NCBI GenBank assembly: GCA_022774505.1
Contig: JALFLW010000016.1
Location: 1-50,809, forward strand
Origin: Lachnospiraceae bacterium
GTDB taxonomy: Bacteria; Bacillota; Clostridia; Lachnospirales; Lachnospiraceae
Reading direction: 5' to 3'
DNA: 50,809 nt
Shown here: piece by piece, positions 1-8,177 of the stretch
Numbering within the stretch: position 1 is the stretch's first letter
Layout of the letters: every line of letters begins with the position of its first letter
Made by a program: the position numbers and the translations under genes
Notes under the pieces: generated by a model
The model's input: the letters and a program-made list of their open reading frames with translations, nothing else
Databases searched by the model: none
Told to the model about the DNA's origin: nothing

Positions 1-824
1 TCATAATAATGCACAGAGATCATGATCCTCTGTTGATCCGCAGGAATCTCTGCAGAACGATAAGAATCCGTCGGCAGTTCAAATCCATAATTCCCTGCTG
101 TATAATCGATATTCGTATTCCAGCCCGGTATCAGCAGCCAGCGTTTATCATTATTTCCTCCTGACTGACGTACCGTATCCACAAAAATCTGGTTGTAAGA
201 ATTGATATTGGCATATGCTTTTGAATCCGGATTTCCATATTTACCATCAAATTCTTCATTCATCGATTCAAAGATAAGATGTTCATCATAGGATTTAAAA
301 CGGTCTGCGATCTGTGCCCAACAGGCTTTGTATTTTTCTTTGATCTGTTCCTGTTCCGAATCATCATTACCACAAAACAGCCATCCGCCGACAACTGACG
401 TATAGCCGTCTCCATGCATATTAATAATGGCATATAACCCATTCTCCATACACATATCTACAACCTGCTGCACCCTGTCCAGCCATGTACTGTCAATGAC
501 GTAATCCGGTGCACTCCCTATCTTGCTCAGATAAGATACCGGTATACGGATAGAGCGGAATCCCGCTTTTTTAACTGCTTTGATCAATTGCTCATTAATG
601 ACAGGATTACCATAGGCTGTCTCATAGGGCGTTCCTCCATTGGATGCTTCCAGCTGATTTCCAAGATTCCATCCGGCACCCATCACTTCCGTGATCTGAG
701 ACTGATCCAGATCCTGAAAGCTTTCCTGTGCCGATGCCCTCTTTCCCTGTCCGGGAACTACTACCTGCGATGCTGCCAGGACAATCCCAAGCAACGCCGC
801 GATCACTCTCTTTGGTATTCTCAT
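1..824 (-). CDS. Secreted glycoside hydrolase family 5 (endoglucanase-like), 3' end outside window
   Basis: The frame from the ATG at 824 stays open for 274 codons to the window edge, so the C-terminus is missing. Residues 1-32 look like a signal peptide: basic start MRIPKR, hydrophobic core, then a polar stretch ending ASA. The mature part shows GH5 hallmarks: GAGWNLGNQL (about 49-58), RIPVSY (93-98), NMHGDG (135-140) and the acid/base motif MNE (Glu190), then HYY at 272-274, where the family usually has a conserved HxY. The nucleophile Glu would lie beyond the edge. GH5 enzymes of this type cut beta-1,4-glucans or mannans outside the cell. An AAAGGA ribosome site lies about 12 nt upstream. 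A TATAAT hexamer at 940-945 (minus strand) could be its promoter, but no good -35 is visible. Substrate cannot be decided from this fragment. Confidence 0.85.
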   Translation of the reverse strand, partial: MRIPKRVIAALLGIVLAASQVVVPGQGKRASAQESFQDLDQSQITEVMGAGWNLGNQLEASNGGTPYETAYGNPVINEQLIKAVKKAGFRSIRIPVSYLSKIGSAPDYVIDSTWLDRVQQVVDMCMENGLYAIINMHGDGYTSVVGGWLFCGNDDSEQEQIKEKYKACWAQIADRFKSYDEHLIFESMNEEFDGKYGNPDSKAYANINSYNQIFVDTVRQSGGNNDKRWLLIPGWNTNIDYTAGNYGFELPTDSYRSAEIPADQQRIMISVHYY

Positions 825-896
825 AATAATTGCACAATCCTTTCTCTCCCTGCAGATTTTAAAATGCAGGCGTAATTTTCCTACTACGTTGAAATC

Positions 897-929
897 GAAA
901 AAGAACGAGTGCCAAAAAACTGACACTCG
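897..929 (-). terminator. Rho-independent terminator of hpf
   Basis: Read on the minus strand, an 8-bp stem beginning CGAGTG (paired to CACTCG, with one G-U pair) closes a short T-rich loop and is followed by TTCTTTTT. It lies 68 bases after the hpf stop codon. Any promoter for the GH5 gene at 940-945 would place this hairpin inside that gene's leader. Confidence 0.65.
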
Positions 930-996
930 CCTCTCCTATATTATACACCCCATTGTATAATACCTTTTGTGCTTATAATTTTTCTCTCGGATCAAC

Positions 997-1524
997 TTAA
1001 AATTCCGGCTCGATCAAACCATATGTATTTCCTTTTCTCTTATATACAACATTCACCTCATCGGTAGATGCATTACGAAATACATAAAAATCATGCCCCA
1101 GAAGCTCCATCTGCAGGCAAGCTTCCTCTGCCTCCATCGGCTTCATGGCGAATCTCTTAGAACGGATGATCTTAATCTCATCATCATCCTCAATCTCTTC
1201 CTCAACAAAAGCTTTACTCAAGCTGACTGCTGACTGCTGCTGATCGACAATCTTGTTTTTATATTTGCGAAGCTGACGCTCAATAATTTCCTCTACAAGA
1301 TCAATAGAAACATACATGTCATCGCTTACCTGCTCTGCTCTGACAATATTTCCTTTCATTGGGATGGTAATCTCTATTTTCTGTCTCTCCTTCTCTACAC
1401 TCAGGGTCACATGAACTTCTGTCTCCGGAGTGAAGTATCTCTCCAGCTTACCGATCTTCTCCTGAACGGCAGCCTTCAATCCTTCTGTTACGTCGATGTT
1501 CTTACCACTAATAATATACTGCAT
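997..1524 (-). CDS. hpf: Ribosome hibernation promoting factor, long form
   Basis: 175 aa. The N-terminal RaiA/YfiA domain (about 1-100, start MQYIISGKNIDVTEGLK) binds the 30S decoding region in stationary phase. The C-terminal domain (about 120-175), with HDFYVFRN and the end NTYGLIEPEF, is the dimerisation module that joins two 70S ribosomes into an inactive 100S particle. Possession of both domains makes this the long form typical of Firmicutes. The ATG at 1524 has GGAG about 10 nt upstream. The gene stands alone between its own promoter and terminator, so it is probably monocistronic. In many Clostridia it lies near secA/prfB, but those genes are not seen here. Confidence 0.95.
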   Translation of the reverse strand: MQYIISGKNIDVTEGLKAAVQEKIGKLERYFTPETEVHVTLSVEKERQKIEITIPMKGNIVRAEQVSDDMYVSIDLVEEIIERQLRKYKNKIVDQQQSAVSLSKAFVEEEIEDDDEIKIIRSKRFAMKPMEAEEACLQMELLGHDFYVFRNASTDEVNVVYKRKGNTYGLIEPEF

Positions 1525-1559
1525 AAGTCCCCAACTCCTTTACTGTTTAGAATGGTTAT

Positions 1560-1588
1560 ATTATACTACAGCCCATGCGGTTTGGCAA
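1560..1588 (-). promoter_or_regulatory. Sigma-A-type promoter for hpf
   Basis: On the minus strand, TTGCCA (1583-1588), a 17-bp spacer and TATAAT (1560-1565). The predicted transcript start lies about 30 nt before the hpf ATG. No palindrome overlaps it. Confidence 0.7.
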
Positions 1589-1824
1589 GCAAAAATGAAC
1601 AAATTGCACAAAAAACATATTCAAACTTCTCTCTCAATAACGTATTGCGGATGCCGATCATATATCTTATAACGAACAATTTTAAATATTGTAGGGAATC
1701 GTCGTTTAATTGTCACACAATTTGTCTGTCAAGATATTTTTCTGTTTTTTATATTTTTATCCTTTTTCACAAAACAAATTTTCTTGTTGACAACTATTTT
1801 TTTGTGTAAAAAATGGGTAAAAAT

Positions 1825-2052
1825 TGTGGATAATGTGGATAACTTCGTGAATAACTCTATTTTTCCACATATTTTTCTTCCACAAAATGTGGATAAATAT
1901 TCACATTTATCTTTTATCTTTGACATTTCTATTAATACAAACTCATTTATTTGTGCAATATGTACAATATATCCATTGTCAATCATTTTTCCCGAAAATA
2001 AATTGTCTTTTTTATCCACAAATTGTCAGACAATTCGCTTTCTTTATCCACA
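1825..2052. other. Cluster of five perfect DnaA boxes in an AT-rich gap
   Basis: The 9-mer TTATCCACA occurs exactly at 2012-2020 and 2044-2052, and its complement TGTGGATAA at 1825-1833, 1834-1842 (head to tail with the first) and 1888-1896. Near matches lie at 1861-1869 (TTTTCCACA) and around 1845. TTATCCACA is the high-affinity DnaA site. The whole 1589-2089 gap is strongly AT-rich, with T runs around 1730-1810 that resemble an unwinding element, and I see no gene in it. dnaA, dnaN, rpmH and gyrB are absent from the window, and transcription does not diverge here: hpf and ridA are both on the minus strand. It is therefore either an origin-like site or a DnaA-titrating or DnaA-reactivating locus; the sequence alone does not decide. 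Confidence 0.75.
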
Positions 2053-2089
2053 TTATTCTTACCGCTCTCATCATATACACAGTAAAAAA

Positions 2090-2172
2090 GGGCAAAACCA
2101 GCGTTTTGCCCTCCAAGAATTGCTTCGCAATTCTCGTTGGCTTCCCACTATGTTACGAGCATTTTCCTATAC
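2090..2172 (+). repeat. Dispersed hairpin repeat, copy A
   Basis: Three modules in order: hairpin 1 (9-bp stem GGGCAAAAC, loop CAGC), hairpin 2 (stem GAATTGC, loop TTC, with outer CCAA/TTGG pairing), and a variable spacer ending in the conserved TACGAGCATTTTCC. The same modules recur at 24373-24507 and, inverted, at 42882-42997. Copy A lies just beyond the ridA terminator, so, like the others, it is at the 3' end of a gene. Confidence 0.9.
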
Positions 2173-2178
2173 CCGAAC

Positions 2179-2217
2179 AAAAAAGGATGCCGGAAAATCG
2201 TATCATTTCCGACACCC
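2179..2217 (-). terminator. Rho-independent terminator of ridA
   Basis: On the minus strand, a 12-bp stem (two G-U pairs, core CGGAAA/TTTCCG) at 2185-2217 is followed by TTTTTTGTTC. It starts 34 bases after the ridA stop codon. Confidence 0.8.
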
Positions 2218-2250
2218 TCAGGAGTCTGTTTGTATTGAAGCTTAAATGAA

Positions 2251-2628
2251 TTATTTCGCTGCAATTGCCTCGATCTCGATCAACACATCCTTCGGCAGGC
2301 GTGCTACCTCTACACAGGAGCGTGCCGGATATGGCTCCGGGAAATACTTTCCATATACTTCGTTGATTTTTCCGAAATCATCCATGTTCTTAATGAATAC
2401 AACGGTTTTGATCACCTTGTCCATAGAGCTCCCTGATGCCTCTACAAGATTTTTCAGATTACCGATTGCCTGCTCTGCCTGCTCTGCTGCTGTCGTTCCA
2501 ACAATCTCTCCGGTTGCAGGATTTACCGGGATCACTCCTGATGTATACACAAGACCATTTACCTCGATTGCCTGTGAATATGGTCCGATTGCTGCCGGTG
2601 CCTTATCTGTACTGATTACGTTCTTCAT
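2251..2628 (-). CDS. ridA: RidA/YjgF family 2-iminobutanoate/2-iminopropanoate deaminase
   Basis: 125 aa from the ATG at 2628 (MKNVISTDKAPAAIGPYSQA). This start matches the family and has GGAGG 5 nt upstream; in-frame codons further upstream lack a ribosome site. RidA proteins hydrolyse reactive enamine/imine intermediates released by PLP-dependent enzymes such as threonine dehydratase, protecting other PLP enzymes; they form cytosolic trimers. Visible hallmarks are the GPYSQA segment, VYTSGVIPVNPATGEI (about 31-46) and the C-terminal ARSCVEVARLPKDVLIEIEAIA containing the substrate-carboxylate-binding Arg. Single-gene transcript with its own promoter and terminator. Confidence 0.93.
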   Translation of the reverse strand: MKNVISTDKAPAAIGPYSQAIEVNGLVYTSGVIPVNPATGEIVGTTAAEQAEQAIGNLKNLVEASGSSMDKVIKTVVFIKNMDDFGKINEVYGKYFPEPYPARSCVEVARLPKDVLIEIEAIAAK

Positions 2629-2732
2629 AATATCCTCCATTCCTCCCACAATCTTCTGTCGTCATGGGACACCAAATTTCTTATCCATACGGATCTGTTC
2701 AGTCAACCCTGCCGGATCGCTTCCGCATCAAA

Positions 2733-2761
2733 GTATAACACGTTTCCATTTAGGATTCAAA
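2733..2761 (-). promoter_or_regulatory. Promoter for ridA
   Basis: On the minus strand, TTGAAT (2756-2761), a 17-bp spacer and TATACT (2733-2738). It predicts a leader of roughly 100 nt before the ridA ATG. Confidence 0.7.
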
Positions 2762-2920
2762 CCTCACTTTATACATTTCACTTCCGTTTCCCATAAATGA
2801 ATCCGATCCTTGGATTGTCCTCTTTTCCATTTCCGGCATCTGACAAGCTGTACAAAATTAAGACAATTACAGACCAAACCGAAAAAGATAAAGATCGTAA
2901 AATAACTCAAGATCATTTCG

Positions 2921-2955
2921 GGCAGCTTAGCTTCCAATATCTAAGCTGCCTTTTT
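2921..2955 (+). terminator. Orphan plus-strand terminator in the ridA-cvfB gap
   Basis: A perfect 10-bp stem GGCAGCTTAG/CTAAGCTGCC with a 10-nt loop is followed by TTTTTGCTCTGATTTT, so it works in the plus direction only. No plus-strand protein gene ends before it: open frames at 2650-2920 are the reverse of ridA or lack ribosome sites. Apart from the ridA promoter, the 2629-2920 gap holds nothing I recognise. The terminator could end a small RNA or act early in a cvfB transcript that starts upstream. Confidence 0.75.
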
Positions 2956-3024
2956 GCTCTGATTTTATCATCTTCCTCTTTCCCATTTTTTCTACTTATG
3001 GTATGATTATCAAGGTTATAAGGA

Positions 3025-3071
3025 GACTTTCCCTTATCAGTGTGGAAAGTCCGGGGAAATCATTAAAAATG
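3025..3071 (+). ncRNA. Two-hairpin leader motif upstream of cvfB (copy 1)
   Basis: Hairpin 1 has an 8-bp stem GACTTTCC (3025-3032) paired with GGAAAGTC (3044-3051) and the 11-nt loop CTTATCAGTGT. Hairpin 2 is CATT (3061-3064) with AATG (3068-3071). It is followed 16 nt later by the cvfB ATG. The same layout recurs at 20288-20333. There is no T run after it, so it is not a terminator. A weak -10 (TATGAT, 3002-3007) would start the transcript about 10 nt before the first stem. Confidence 0.5.
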
Positions 3072-3086
3072 GAAACGAGGATTATT

Positions 3087-3932
3087 ATGTCTGAAAAAAT
3101 ACAGCTTGGAAAAACACAGGAACTGATCGTAGTAAAAACAACCGATTTCGGCGTTTATCTGAACACACCGGGAGGAGATGACACGGATAAGATCCTTCTG
3201 CCAAAGGCACAGGTTCCAAAGGGGACCCAGCTTAAGGATGCTTTGACGGTATTTGTTTACCGTGATTCGGAGGATCGCCCGATCGCGACCACTTGGGAGC
3301 CGGAACTGGAGCTTGGCGGTGTCGCACGCCTCAAGGTAAAGGAAGTAACAAAGATTGGTGCCTTTTTGGAGATGGGACTTTCCAAAGACCTGCTGCTGCC
3401 TTTCAAACAGCAGCTTTATAAAGTAGAACCCGGAGATGCCGTACTGGTAACCATGTATCTGGATAAAAGCGAACGTCTCTGTGCGTCTATGCATGTCTAT
3501 GACCGCCTGCAGAATGATTCCGATTATCAGAAGGATGACGAAGTCTTTGGACGTGTCTATGAGATCAGCGAAAACTTCGGCGTTTTTGTTGCCGTAGATG
3601 ACAAGTACTCTGCTTTAATCCCTAAAAAGGAAGTATTTGAAAAATACCGGATCAACCAGCCTGTCTATGCCAGAGTGTCTCAGGTACTGGAAGACGGTCG
3701 CCTCTCCCTCAGTGTAAAAAAGAAAATACCTGAGCAGATGGAAGAGGATGCCGAATTCATCTTTCACCGTCTGGAAGATGCCGGTGGCTTCCTCCCATAT
3801 CACGACAAAAGTGCACCTGAGGAGATCAAATCTCACTTTCATATGAGCAAGAATGCGTTTAAGCGGGCTATCGGCCGTCTCATGAAAGAGGGCTTTATAA
3901 CGATTGAAAAAGATGGCATCCGTATTAAGTAG
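3087..3932 (+). CDS. cvfB: CvfB-family S1-like RNA-binding protein (YitL-like)
   Basis: 281 aa from the ATG at 3087 (MSEKIQLGKTQELIVVKTTD), preceded by GAGG at 7 nt; the frame is open further upstream, but that part overlaps the leader hairpins and has no ribosome site. Layout matches CvfB: three S1/OB-type repeats (about 1-65, 66-140 and 145-215, seen as DFGVYL, KIGAFLEM and ENFGVFVAV) and a C-terminal winged helix (about 225-281, MSKNAFKRAIGRLMKEGFI). In Staphylococcus aureus CvfB binds RNA and affects virulence gene expression; its role elsewhere is poorly defined. It is the lone plus-strand gene between ridA and the fatty acid operon and ends at a shared bidirectional terminator. Confidence 0.9.
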   Translation: MSEKIQLGKTQELIVVKTTDFGVYLNTPGGDDTDKILLPKAQVPKGTQLKDALTVFVYRDSEDRPIATTWEPELELGGVARLKVKEVTKIGAFLEMGLSKDLLLPFKQQLYKVEPGDAVLVTMYLDKSERLCASMHVYDRLQNDSDYQKDDEVFGRVYEISENFGVFVAVDDKYSALIPKKEVFEKYRINQPVYARVSQVLEDGRLSLSVKKKIPEQMEEDAEFIFHRLEDAGGFLPYHDKSAPEEIKSHFHMSKNAFKRAIGRLMKEGFITIEKDGIRIK

Positions 3933-3968
3933 TCCATTTTCCCGGCAGCAAATATAATTTAACAAATC

Positions 3969-4020
3969 AAAAGGCTCGGCAGTATCCCGGTTCACAAACC
4001 AGAGGTACTTCTGAGCCTTT
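3969..4020. terminator. Bidirectional terminator between cvfB and accA
   Basis: An imperfect long hairpin with outer stem AAAGGCTC/GAGCCTTT lies between the convergent stops of cvfB (3932) and accA (4052). A-rich and T-rich flanks exist on both sides. Confidence 0.7.
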
Positions 4021-4051
4021 ATCTTTCTTAATTTTCAACCAGATTTTATTA

Positions 4052-4849
4052 TCATTCAACAAAGCTTCCAAACTGTCTGAAACGCTCATACCGTTTCTGT
4101 AAAAGCTCCTCTGTCTCCGTTGAAAGAAGAACCGGAAGCTCCGCTTCCAATGCCTGTTTTAATGCTCCTGCCACTTCCGTAAGATGATCCTTAAGACCGT
4201 CTTCCGGCTCCTCAAACATCCTGTCGGCTACATGGTTTTTCAAGAGATCTCTTGATGTCATCTTCATCTTTTCTGCAGCCTCCGCAACTCTGGTCGGATC
4301 TTTCCATAAAATACTTGAAAAACCTTCCGGAGACAAGATAGAATAAACCGCATGCTCCAGCATCCACACCTGATCTGCCACAGCCAATGCCAGTGCACCA
4401 CCGCTTCCGCCTTCACCGATAAATATACTGATCACCGGTGTCCTTAGGCGGGACATCTCCATAAGATTTCTGGCTATTGCTTCTCCCTGTCCGCGCTCCT
4501 CTGCTCCGACTCCCGGAAAAGCTCCTGCCGTATTGATAAAAGTGATCACCGGACGGTGAAATTTCTCTGCCTGTTTCATCAATCGCAATGCCTTGCGATA
4601 TCCCTCCGGATTCGGCTGACCGAAATTGCAATGAACATTCTCCTCCAGCGTATGTCCTTTCTGAATACCGACTACTGTCACGGGCATTCCATTCAAACTT
4701 GCAATACCACCGACGATTGCTCCATCATCCCCAAATAAACGATCTCCATGAAACTCTATAAAATCATCAAAAATCACATCAATAAACTGTTTTGCACTGG
4801 GACGATCGATCTGACGGGCAATGGTAACTGATCTCATACTTTCATTCAT
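4052..4849 (-). CDS. accA: Acetyl-CoA carboxylase carboxyltransferase subunit alpha
   Basis: 265 aa, last gene of the fatty acid operon. With AccD it forms the carboxyltransferase that moves CO2 from biotinyl-AccB to acetyl-CoA, giving malonyl-CoA. Crotonase-fold features: [18 protein letters not shown] (about 33-50), the oxyanion region [20 protein letters not shown] (77-96), [18 protein letters not shown] (104-121) and [15 protein letters not shown] (145-159). It is about 50 residues shorter than the E. coli protein at the N-terminus, which is usual in Clostridia. The start at 4849 has AGGAG upstream, and only 10 bases separate it from the accD stop, so translation is likely coupled. Confidence 0.96.
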   Translation of the reverse strand: MNESMRSVTIARQIDRPSAKQFIDVIFDDFIEFHGDRLFGDDGAIVGGIASLNGMPVTVVGIQKGHTLEENVHCNFGQPNPEGYRKALRLMKQAEKFHRPVITFINTAGAFPGVGAEERGQGEAIARNLMEMSRLRTPVISIFIGEGGSGGALALAVADQVWMLEHAVYSILSPEGFSSILWKDPTRVAEAAEKMKMTSRDLLKNHVADRMFEEPEDGLKDHLTEVAGALKQALEAELPVLLSTETEELLQKRYERFRQFGSFVE

Positions 4850-4859
4850 GCTGGTCTCC

Positions 4860-5735
4860 TCACTTTCCTGTCTGATGAAGCTTTAAAATCTTCCCAAGCT
4901 CTGTCCGCAGTTCCTCGCGATGAACAATGCGGTCCACAAATCCATGATCCTGTTGAAATTCTGCTCTCTGGAATCCCTCCGGCAGCTTCTGATGAATCGT
5001 TCCCTGAATCACTCGCTGACCGGCAAATCCGATCAACGCCTTTGGCTCTGACAAAATAATATCTCCCAGCATCGCAAAGCTGGCAGTAACTCCTCCTGTT
5101 GTAGGATCTGTAAGTACCGTAATATACAGCAGTCCTGCCTCATCATGACGTCCCAGTGCCTCTGAGACCTTCGCCATCTGCATTAAAGATATGATCCCTT
5201 CCTGCATTCTGGCACCGCCGGACGTCGTGAAAATAACAATAGGAAGCTTTTCCCTTGTTGCATACTCTACAGCACGCGTAATCTTTTCTCCTACTACAGA
5301 TCCCATGCTTCCCATCATGAAATGACTATCCATAATAGCGATTACAACATCATTTCCCTCAATCTGACAGCGTCCTGTCACAACAGCCTCACGAAGATCT
5401 GTTTTCTTCTGTGCCTGCCCTACAATCGTCTCATAATCCGGATACTCCATTGGATTCTCCGGTATCATATTCTTATCAAACTCCTGAAAAGAACCTTCAT
5501 CACAGGTCACCGCAATCCTCTCCTTCGGCGACATTCGGAAATGAGCTCCGCAGTTGGGACACAGTTTATATTGTGTAATCTCTTTTTTGTATATTATCAT
5601 CTTGCAGGTATTGCATTTAATCCACATACCATTTGGAATAGATGGCCCCTGCTCTTTCTTCTTGCGATCCGGCTTTTTTTTATCCGGCTGTGTGTCCAAA
5701 GAAAAATAACTCTTTCTTTTATTAAATAAATTCAC
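4860..5735 (-). CDS. accD: Acetyl-CoA carboxylase carboxyltransferase subunit beta
   Basis: 291 aa, starting at a GTG (5735) with AAGGAAGG 5 nt upstream. The N-terminus carries the four-Cys zinc ribbon expected of AccD: CNTC (about 41-44) and CPNC (about 58-61). The crotonase-like core follows, with [20 protein letters not shown] at about 170-189 and [18 protein letters not shown] around 210-227. It is the partner of AccA in the carboxyltransferase. The region 1-35 is rich in Lys and lacks conservation, which is normal for this family. It sits between accC and accA, and a 61-bp gap to accC holds only the ribosome site. Confidence 0.96.
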   Translation of the reverse strand: MNLFNKRKSYFSLDTQPDKKKPDRKKKEQGPSIPNGMWIKCNTCKMIIYKKEITQYKLCPNCGAHFRMSPKERIAVTCDEGSFQEFDKNMIPENPMEYPDYETIVGQAQKKTDLREAVVTGRCQIEGNDVVIAIMDSHFMMGSMGSVVGEKITRAVEYATREKLPIVIFTTSGGARMQEGIISLMQMAKVSEALGRHDEAGLLYITVLTDPTTGGVTASFAMLGDIILSEPKALIGFAGQRVIQGTIHQKLPEGFQRAEFQQDHGFVDRIVHREELRTELGKILKLHQTGK

Positions 5736-5796
5736 AAGATCCTTCCTTTCTGTCTGTCCTTATTTCGGTACAGTAGAATTTAAAATCCTACGAAAA

Positions 5797-7143
5797 TTAT
5801 TTCAAAATCTTCTCCTCAATAAAAGAAGTATCAAACTCTCCCGCTATGTATTCCGGGTGACTCAGGATCATTCCTTGAAAATCTATATTCGTATCGATTC
5901 CATCAATTACAAACTCATAAAGAGCACGGCGCATTTTCGCCATGGCCTCTTCACGGTCTCTCCCATGTACGATCACCTTGGCGATCATGGAATCATAATA
6001 TGGAGGAATCACATAATCCTGAAATACGGCCGCATCCACGCGCAATCCCAATCCGCCCACCGGCAGAAGCAATGACTTGATCTTTCCCGGACACGGTGCA
6101 AAATTTTTGTCCGGATTTTCTGCATTAATGCGACATTCAATAGCATGCCCCGTAATCTTGATATCATCCTGTGTATAAGAAAGCGGTTCTCCTGCTGCAA
6201 TCCTGATCTGCTCCTTGATAATATCAACACCCGTCACCATTTCTGTCACAGGATGTTCCACCTGCACTCTGGTATTCATTTCCATAAAATAAAAATTGCC
6301 GGATTTATCATACAGAAATTCTATTGTGCCGGCACTCTGATAACCGGCAACTTTCGCAGCCCGTACTGCAGCTGCACACATTTCATCTCTTTTGTCCTGA
6401 CTCAGTGCCGGAGAAGGAGATTCTTCAAGAACTTTTTGATTCTTTCTCTGCAAAGAACAGTCCCTCTCTCCAAGATGTATGACATTCCCCTGCTGATCTC
6501 CCAAAATCTGTACTTCAATATGTCTGGCATTTTCGATCAGTTTCTCCATATAGACCGCATCATCGCCAAAGCCTGCCATAGCTTCGCCCTTTGCTGATTC
6601 ATACGCATTTTCCATCTCCTGGCGGCTTCTGACGATCCTGATTCCTTTTCCACCACCACCAGCGGATGCTTTCACCATAACAGGATATCCCAGCCGGTCA
6701 GCTTCTTCATATGCCTGATCCAATGTTTCGATAACACCATCACTTCCCGGAATAACCGGAACACCGGCCTTTATCATCATTTCTCTGGCATTTGCTTTAT
6801 TACCCATGGCATCGATCACGGACGGACCGGGTCCAATAAATTTTATATTACATACCTCACACATTGATGCAAATGTACTGTTTTCTGACAAAAAACCAAA
6901 TCCAGGATGAATCGCCTGAATCTTTTTTTCCACTGCAACACTGATGATATTCTGCATATTCAGGTAGCTTTCTGCCACCTTTGCACCACCAATGCAGACT
7001 GCCTCATCTGCCATCTGCGTGTGTAAAGCATCTCTATCTGCCTCTGAAAATACAGCAACAGTCCTTATTCCCATCTCCCTGCAGGCCCGTATAATACGAA
7101 CTGCTATCTCTCCACGGTTCGCGATCAATATTTTATCAAACAT
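5797..7143 (-). CDS. accC: Acetyl-CoA carboxylase biotin carboxylase subunit
   Basis: 448 aa from the ATG at 7143 ([20 protein letters not shown]); GGAGG lies 5 nt upstream, and the in-frame ATG four codons earlier overlaps that ribosome site. It uses ATP and bicarbonate to carboxylate the biotin on AccB. Visible are the biotin-carboxylase N-domain, the ATP-grasp glycine loop [14 protein letters not shown] (about 156-169), [18 protein letters not shown] (around 212-229), [20 protein letters not shown] with the metal-binding Glu and catalytic Arg (about 273-292), and the C-terminal domain. Length is typical. Confidence 0.97.
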   Translation of the reverse strand: MFDKILIANRGEIAVRIIRACREMGIRTVAVFSEADRDALHTQMADEAVCIGGAKVAESYLNMQNIISVAVEKKIQAIHPGFGFLSENSTFASMCEVCNIKFIGPGPSVIDAMGNKANAREMMIKAGVPVIPGSDGVIETLDQAYEEADRLGYPVMVKASAGGGGKGIRIVRSRQEMENAYESAKGEAMAGFGDDAVYMEKLIENARHIEVQILGDQQGNVIHLGERDCSLQRKNQKVLEESPSPALSQDKRDEMCAAAVRAAKVAGYQSAGTIEFLYDKSGNFYFMEMNTRVQVEHPVTEMVTGVDIIKEQIRIAAGEPLSYTQDDIKITGHAIECRINAENPDKNFAPCPGKIKSLLLPVGGLGLRVDAAVFQDYVIPPYYDSMIAKVIVHGRDREEAMAKMRRALYEFVIDGIDTNIDFQGMILSHPEYIAGEFDTSFIEEKILK

Positions 7144-7168
7144 GTGCTCCTCCATCCCTTCCTTACGA

Positions 7169-7600
7169 TCATCCGATCATAAAGATAAATTCTGCCTGAG
7201 CAGCCACCTTATCATCTACATAGGCTGTTCCCTGACCAATTCCTGCATTTTTTTTCAATTTGACAATTGAAACTTCCATACGCAGTGTGTCACCCGGCAC
7301 TACCTTCTTCTTAAATTTTGCATTTTTAATACCACCAAAATATGCCGTTTTCCCTTTAAACTGTTCCTGGGACAAAATCGCAACTGCGCCTGCCTGTGCC
7401 ATTGCCTCCACAATAAGCACTCCGGGCATAACCGGTTCATTCGGAAAATGACCTGCAAAAAAAGGTTCGTTCATTGATACGTTTTTTATTGCTGTCACAC
7501 TTTCTCCGGGAACCATATCTATAATACGGTCTACCAGAAGAAACGGCTGTCGATGCGGAATAATCTCCATAATTTCTTTAATATCCATCACACAATTCAT
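7169..7600 (-). CDS. fabZ: 3-hydroxyacyl-ACP dehydratase FabZ
   Basis: 143 aa from the ATG at 7600 ([20 protein letters not shown]), chosen because GGAGG lies 9 nt upstream; an ATG two codons earlier is only 3 nt from it. FabZ dehydrates beta-hydroxyacyl-ACP to trans-2-enoyl-ACP. The hot-dog fold signature [20 protein letters not shown] contains the catalytic His and Glu. Its start region follows the accB stop codon at 7617 closely (16-bp gap), so expression is coupled. No FabA-like isomerase is present in the window. Confidence 0.95.
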   Translation of the reverse strand: MNCVMDIKEIMEIIPHRQPFLLVDRIIDMVPGESVTAIKNVSMNEPFFAGHFPNEPVMPGVLIVEAMAQAGAVAILSQEQFKGKTAYFGGIKNAKFKKKVVPGDTLRMEVSIVKLKKNAGIGQGTAYVDDKVAAQAEFIFMIG

Positions 7601-7616
7601 TTTCATTGTCCTCCAT

Positions 7617-8123
7617 TTATCCAATCCTGAACAAAGGCTGGCCAAATTCAACAAAATCACCATCCTGAACTAATACTTCACGGATCGTACCACCTACTGT
7701 ACTCGGCACCTCATTCATAAACTTCATTGCCTCAATAATGCAAAGGATATCTCCCTCTGCCACGGTATCCCCTACCTTCACGAACGGATCTTTATCCTGT
7801 GCCGGTCTTGCATAAAATGTACCAACAATAGGTGCTGTAACAAGCTCTCCCTCTTCATGTGTTTCTGAAACAGACACTGTCTCTGTTTCCCCGGCCATAG
7901 CCTCTCTTGCTCCGTTCTGTACTGATGCAACAATATTCTGAAGATCTGATAACGACGGAACTTCCGGAATTTCCGGCTGCACGATCGCTGCAGGCTGTAC
8001 TGCTGTCTTTGCTCCATTGCCACGGACAAGACGCAGACCATCATTCTCTCTTGTCAGCTCCATCTCTGACAGATCCGTTTCTTCAAACAGATCAATTAAC
8101 TGTTTAATCTCCTCGTAACGCAT
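7617..8123 (-). CDS. accB: Biotin carboxyl carrier protein of acetyl-CoA carboxylase
   Basis: 168 aa from the ATG at 8123 (MRYEEIKQLIDLFEETDLSE), with AAGGAAGG upstream; codons before it have no ribosome site. Layout is standard for BCCP: a short helical N-terminal part, an Ala/Pro/Glu-rich linker (about 40-90) and the C-terminal biotinyl domain (about 94-168). The biotinylated Lys lies in IIEAMKFMNEVPS, a small variant of the usual EAMKMMNEI. It shuttles carboxybiotin between AccC and the AccA-AccD carboxyltransferase. BioY at 36667 imports the cofactor, linking two distant loci in this window. Confidence 0.95.
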   Translation of the reverse strand: MRYEEIKQLIDLFEETDLSEMELTRENDGLRLVRGNGAKTAVQPAAIVQPEIPEVPSLSDLQNIVASVQNGAREAMAGETETVSVSETHEEGELVTAPIVGTFYARPAQDKDPFVKVGDTVAEGDILCIIEAMKFMNEVPSTVGGTIREVLVQDGDFVEFGQPLFRIG

Positions 8124-8177
8124 ACTTCCTTCCTTTCTCATCTGCTCCGGGCAGATACATACCGCAAGAATATTTTC

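Noticed and set aside
880-905. A catabolite-response (cre) site upstream of the GH5 gene, around TTGAAATCG.
   Set aside because: Only the left half fits; the conserved C in the right half is missing and the site overlaps the hpf terminator's T run.
1589-2089. Calling the DnaA-box gap the chromosomal origin.
   Set aside because: No dnaA, dnaN or rpmH nearby, and genes on both sides run in the same direction instead of away from the site. Kept as an origin-like cluster only.
2246-2800. A 184-codon plus-strand frame opposite ridA.
   Set aside because: It is the reverse of a confidently identified ridA, lacks a ribosome site and has low-complexity composition typical of antisense frames.
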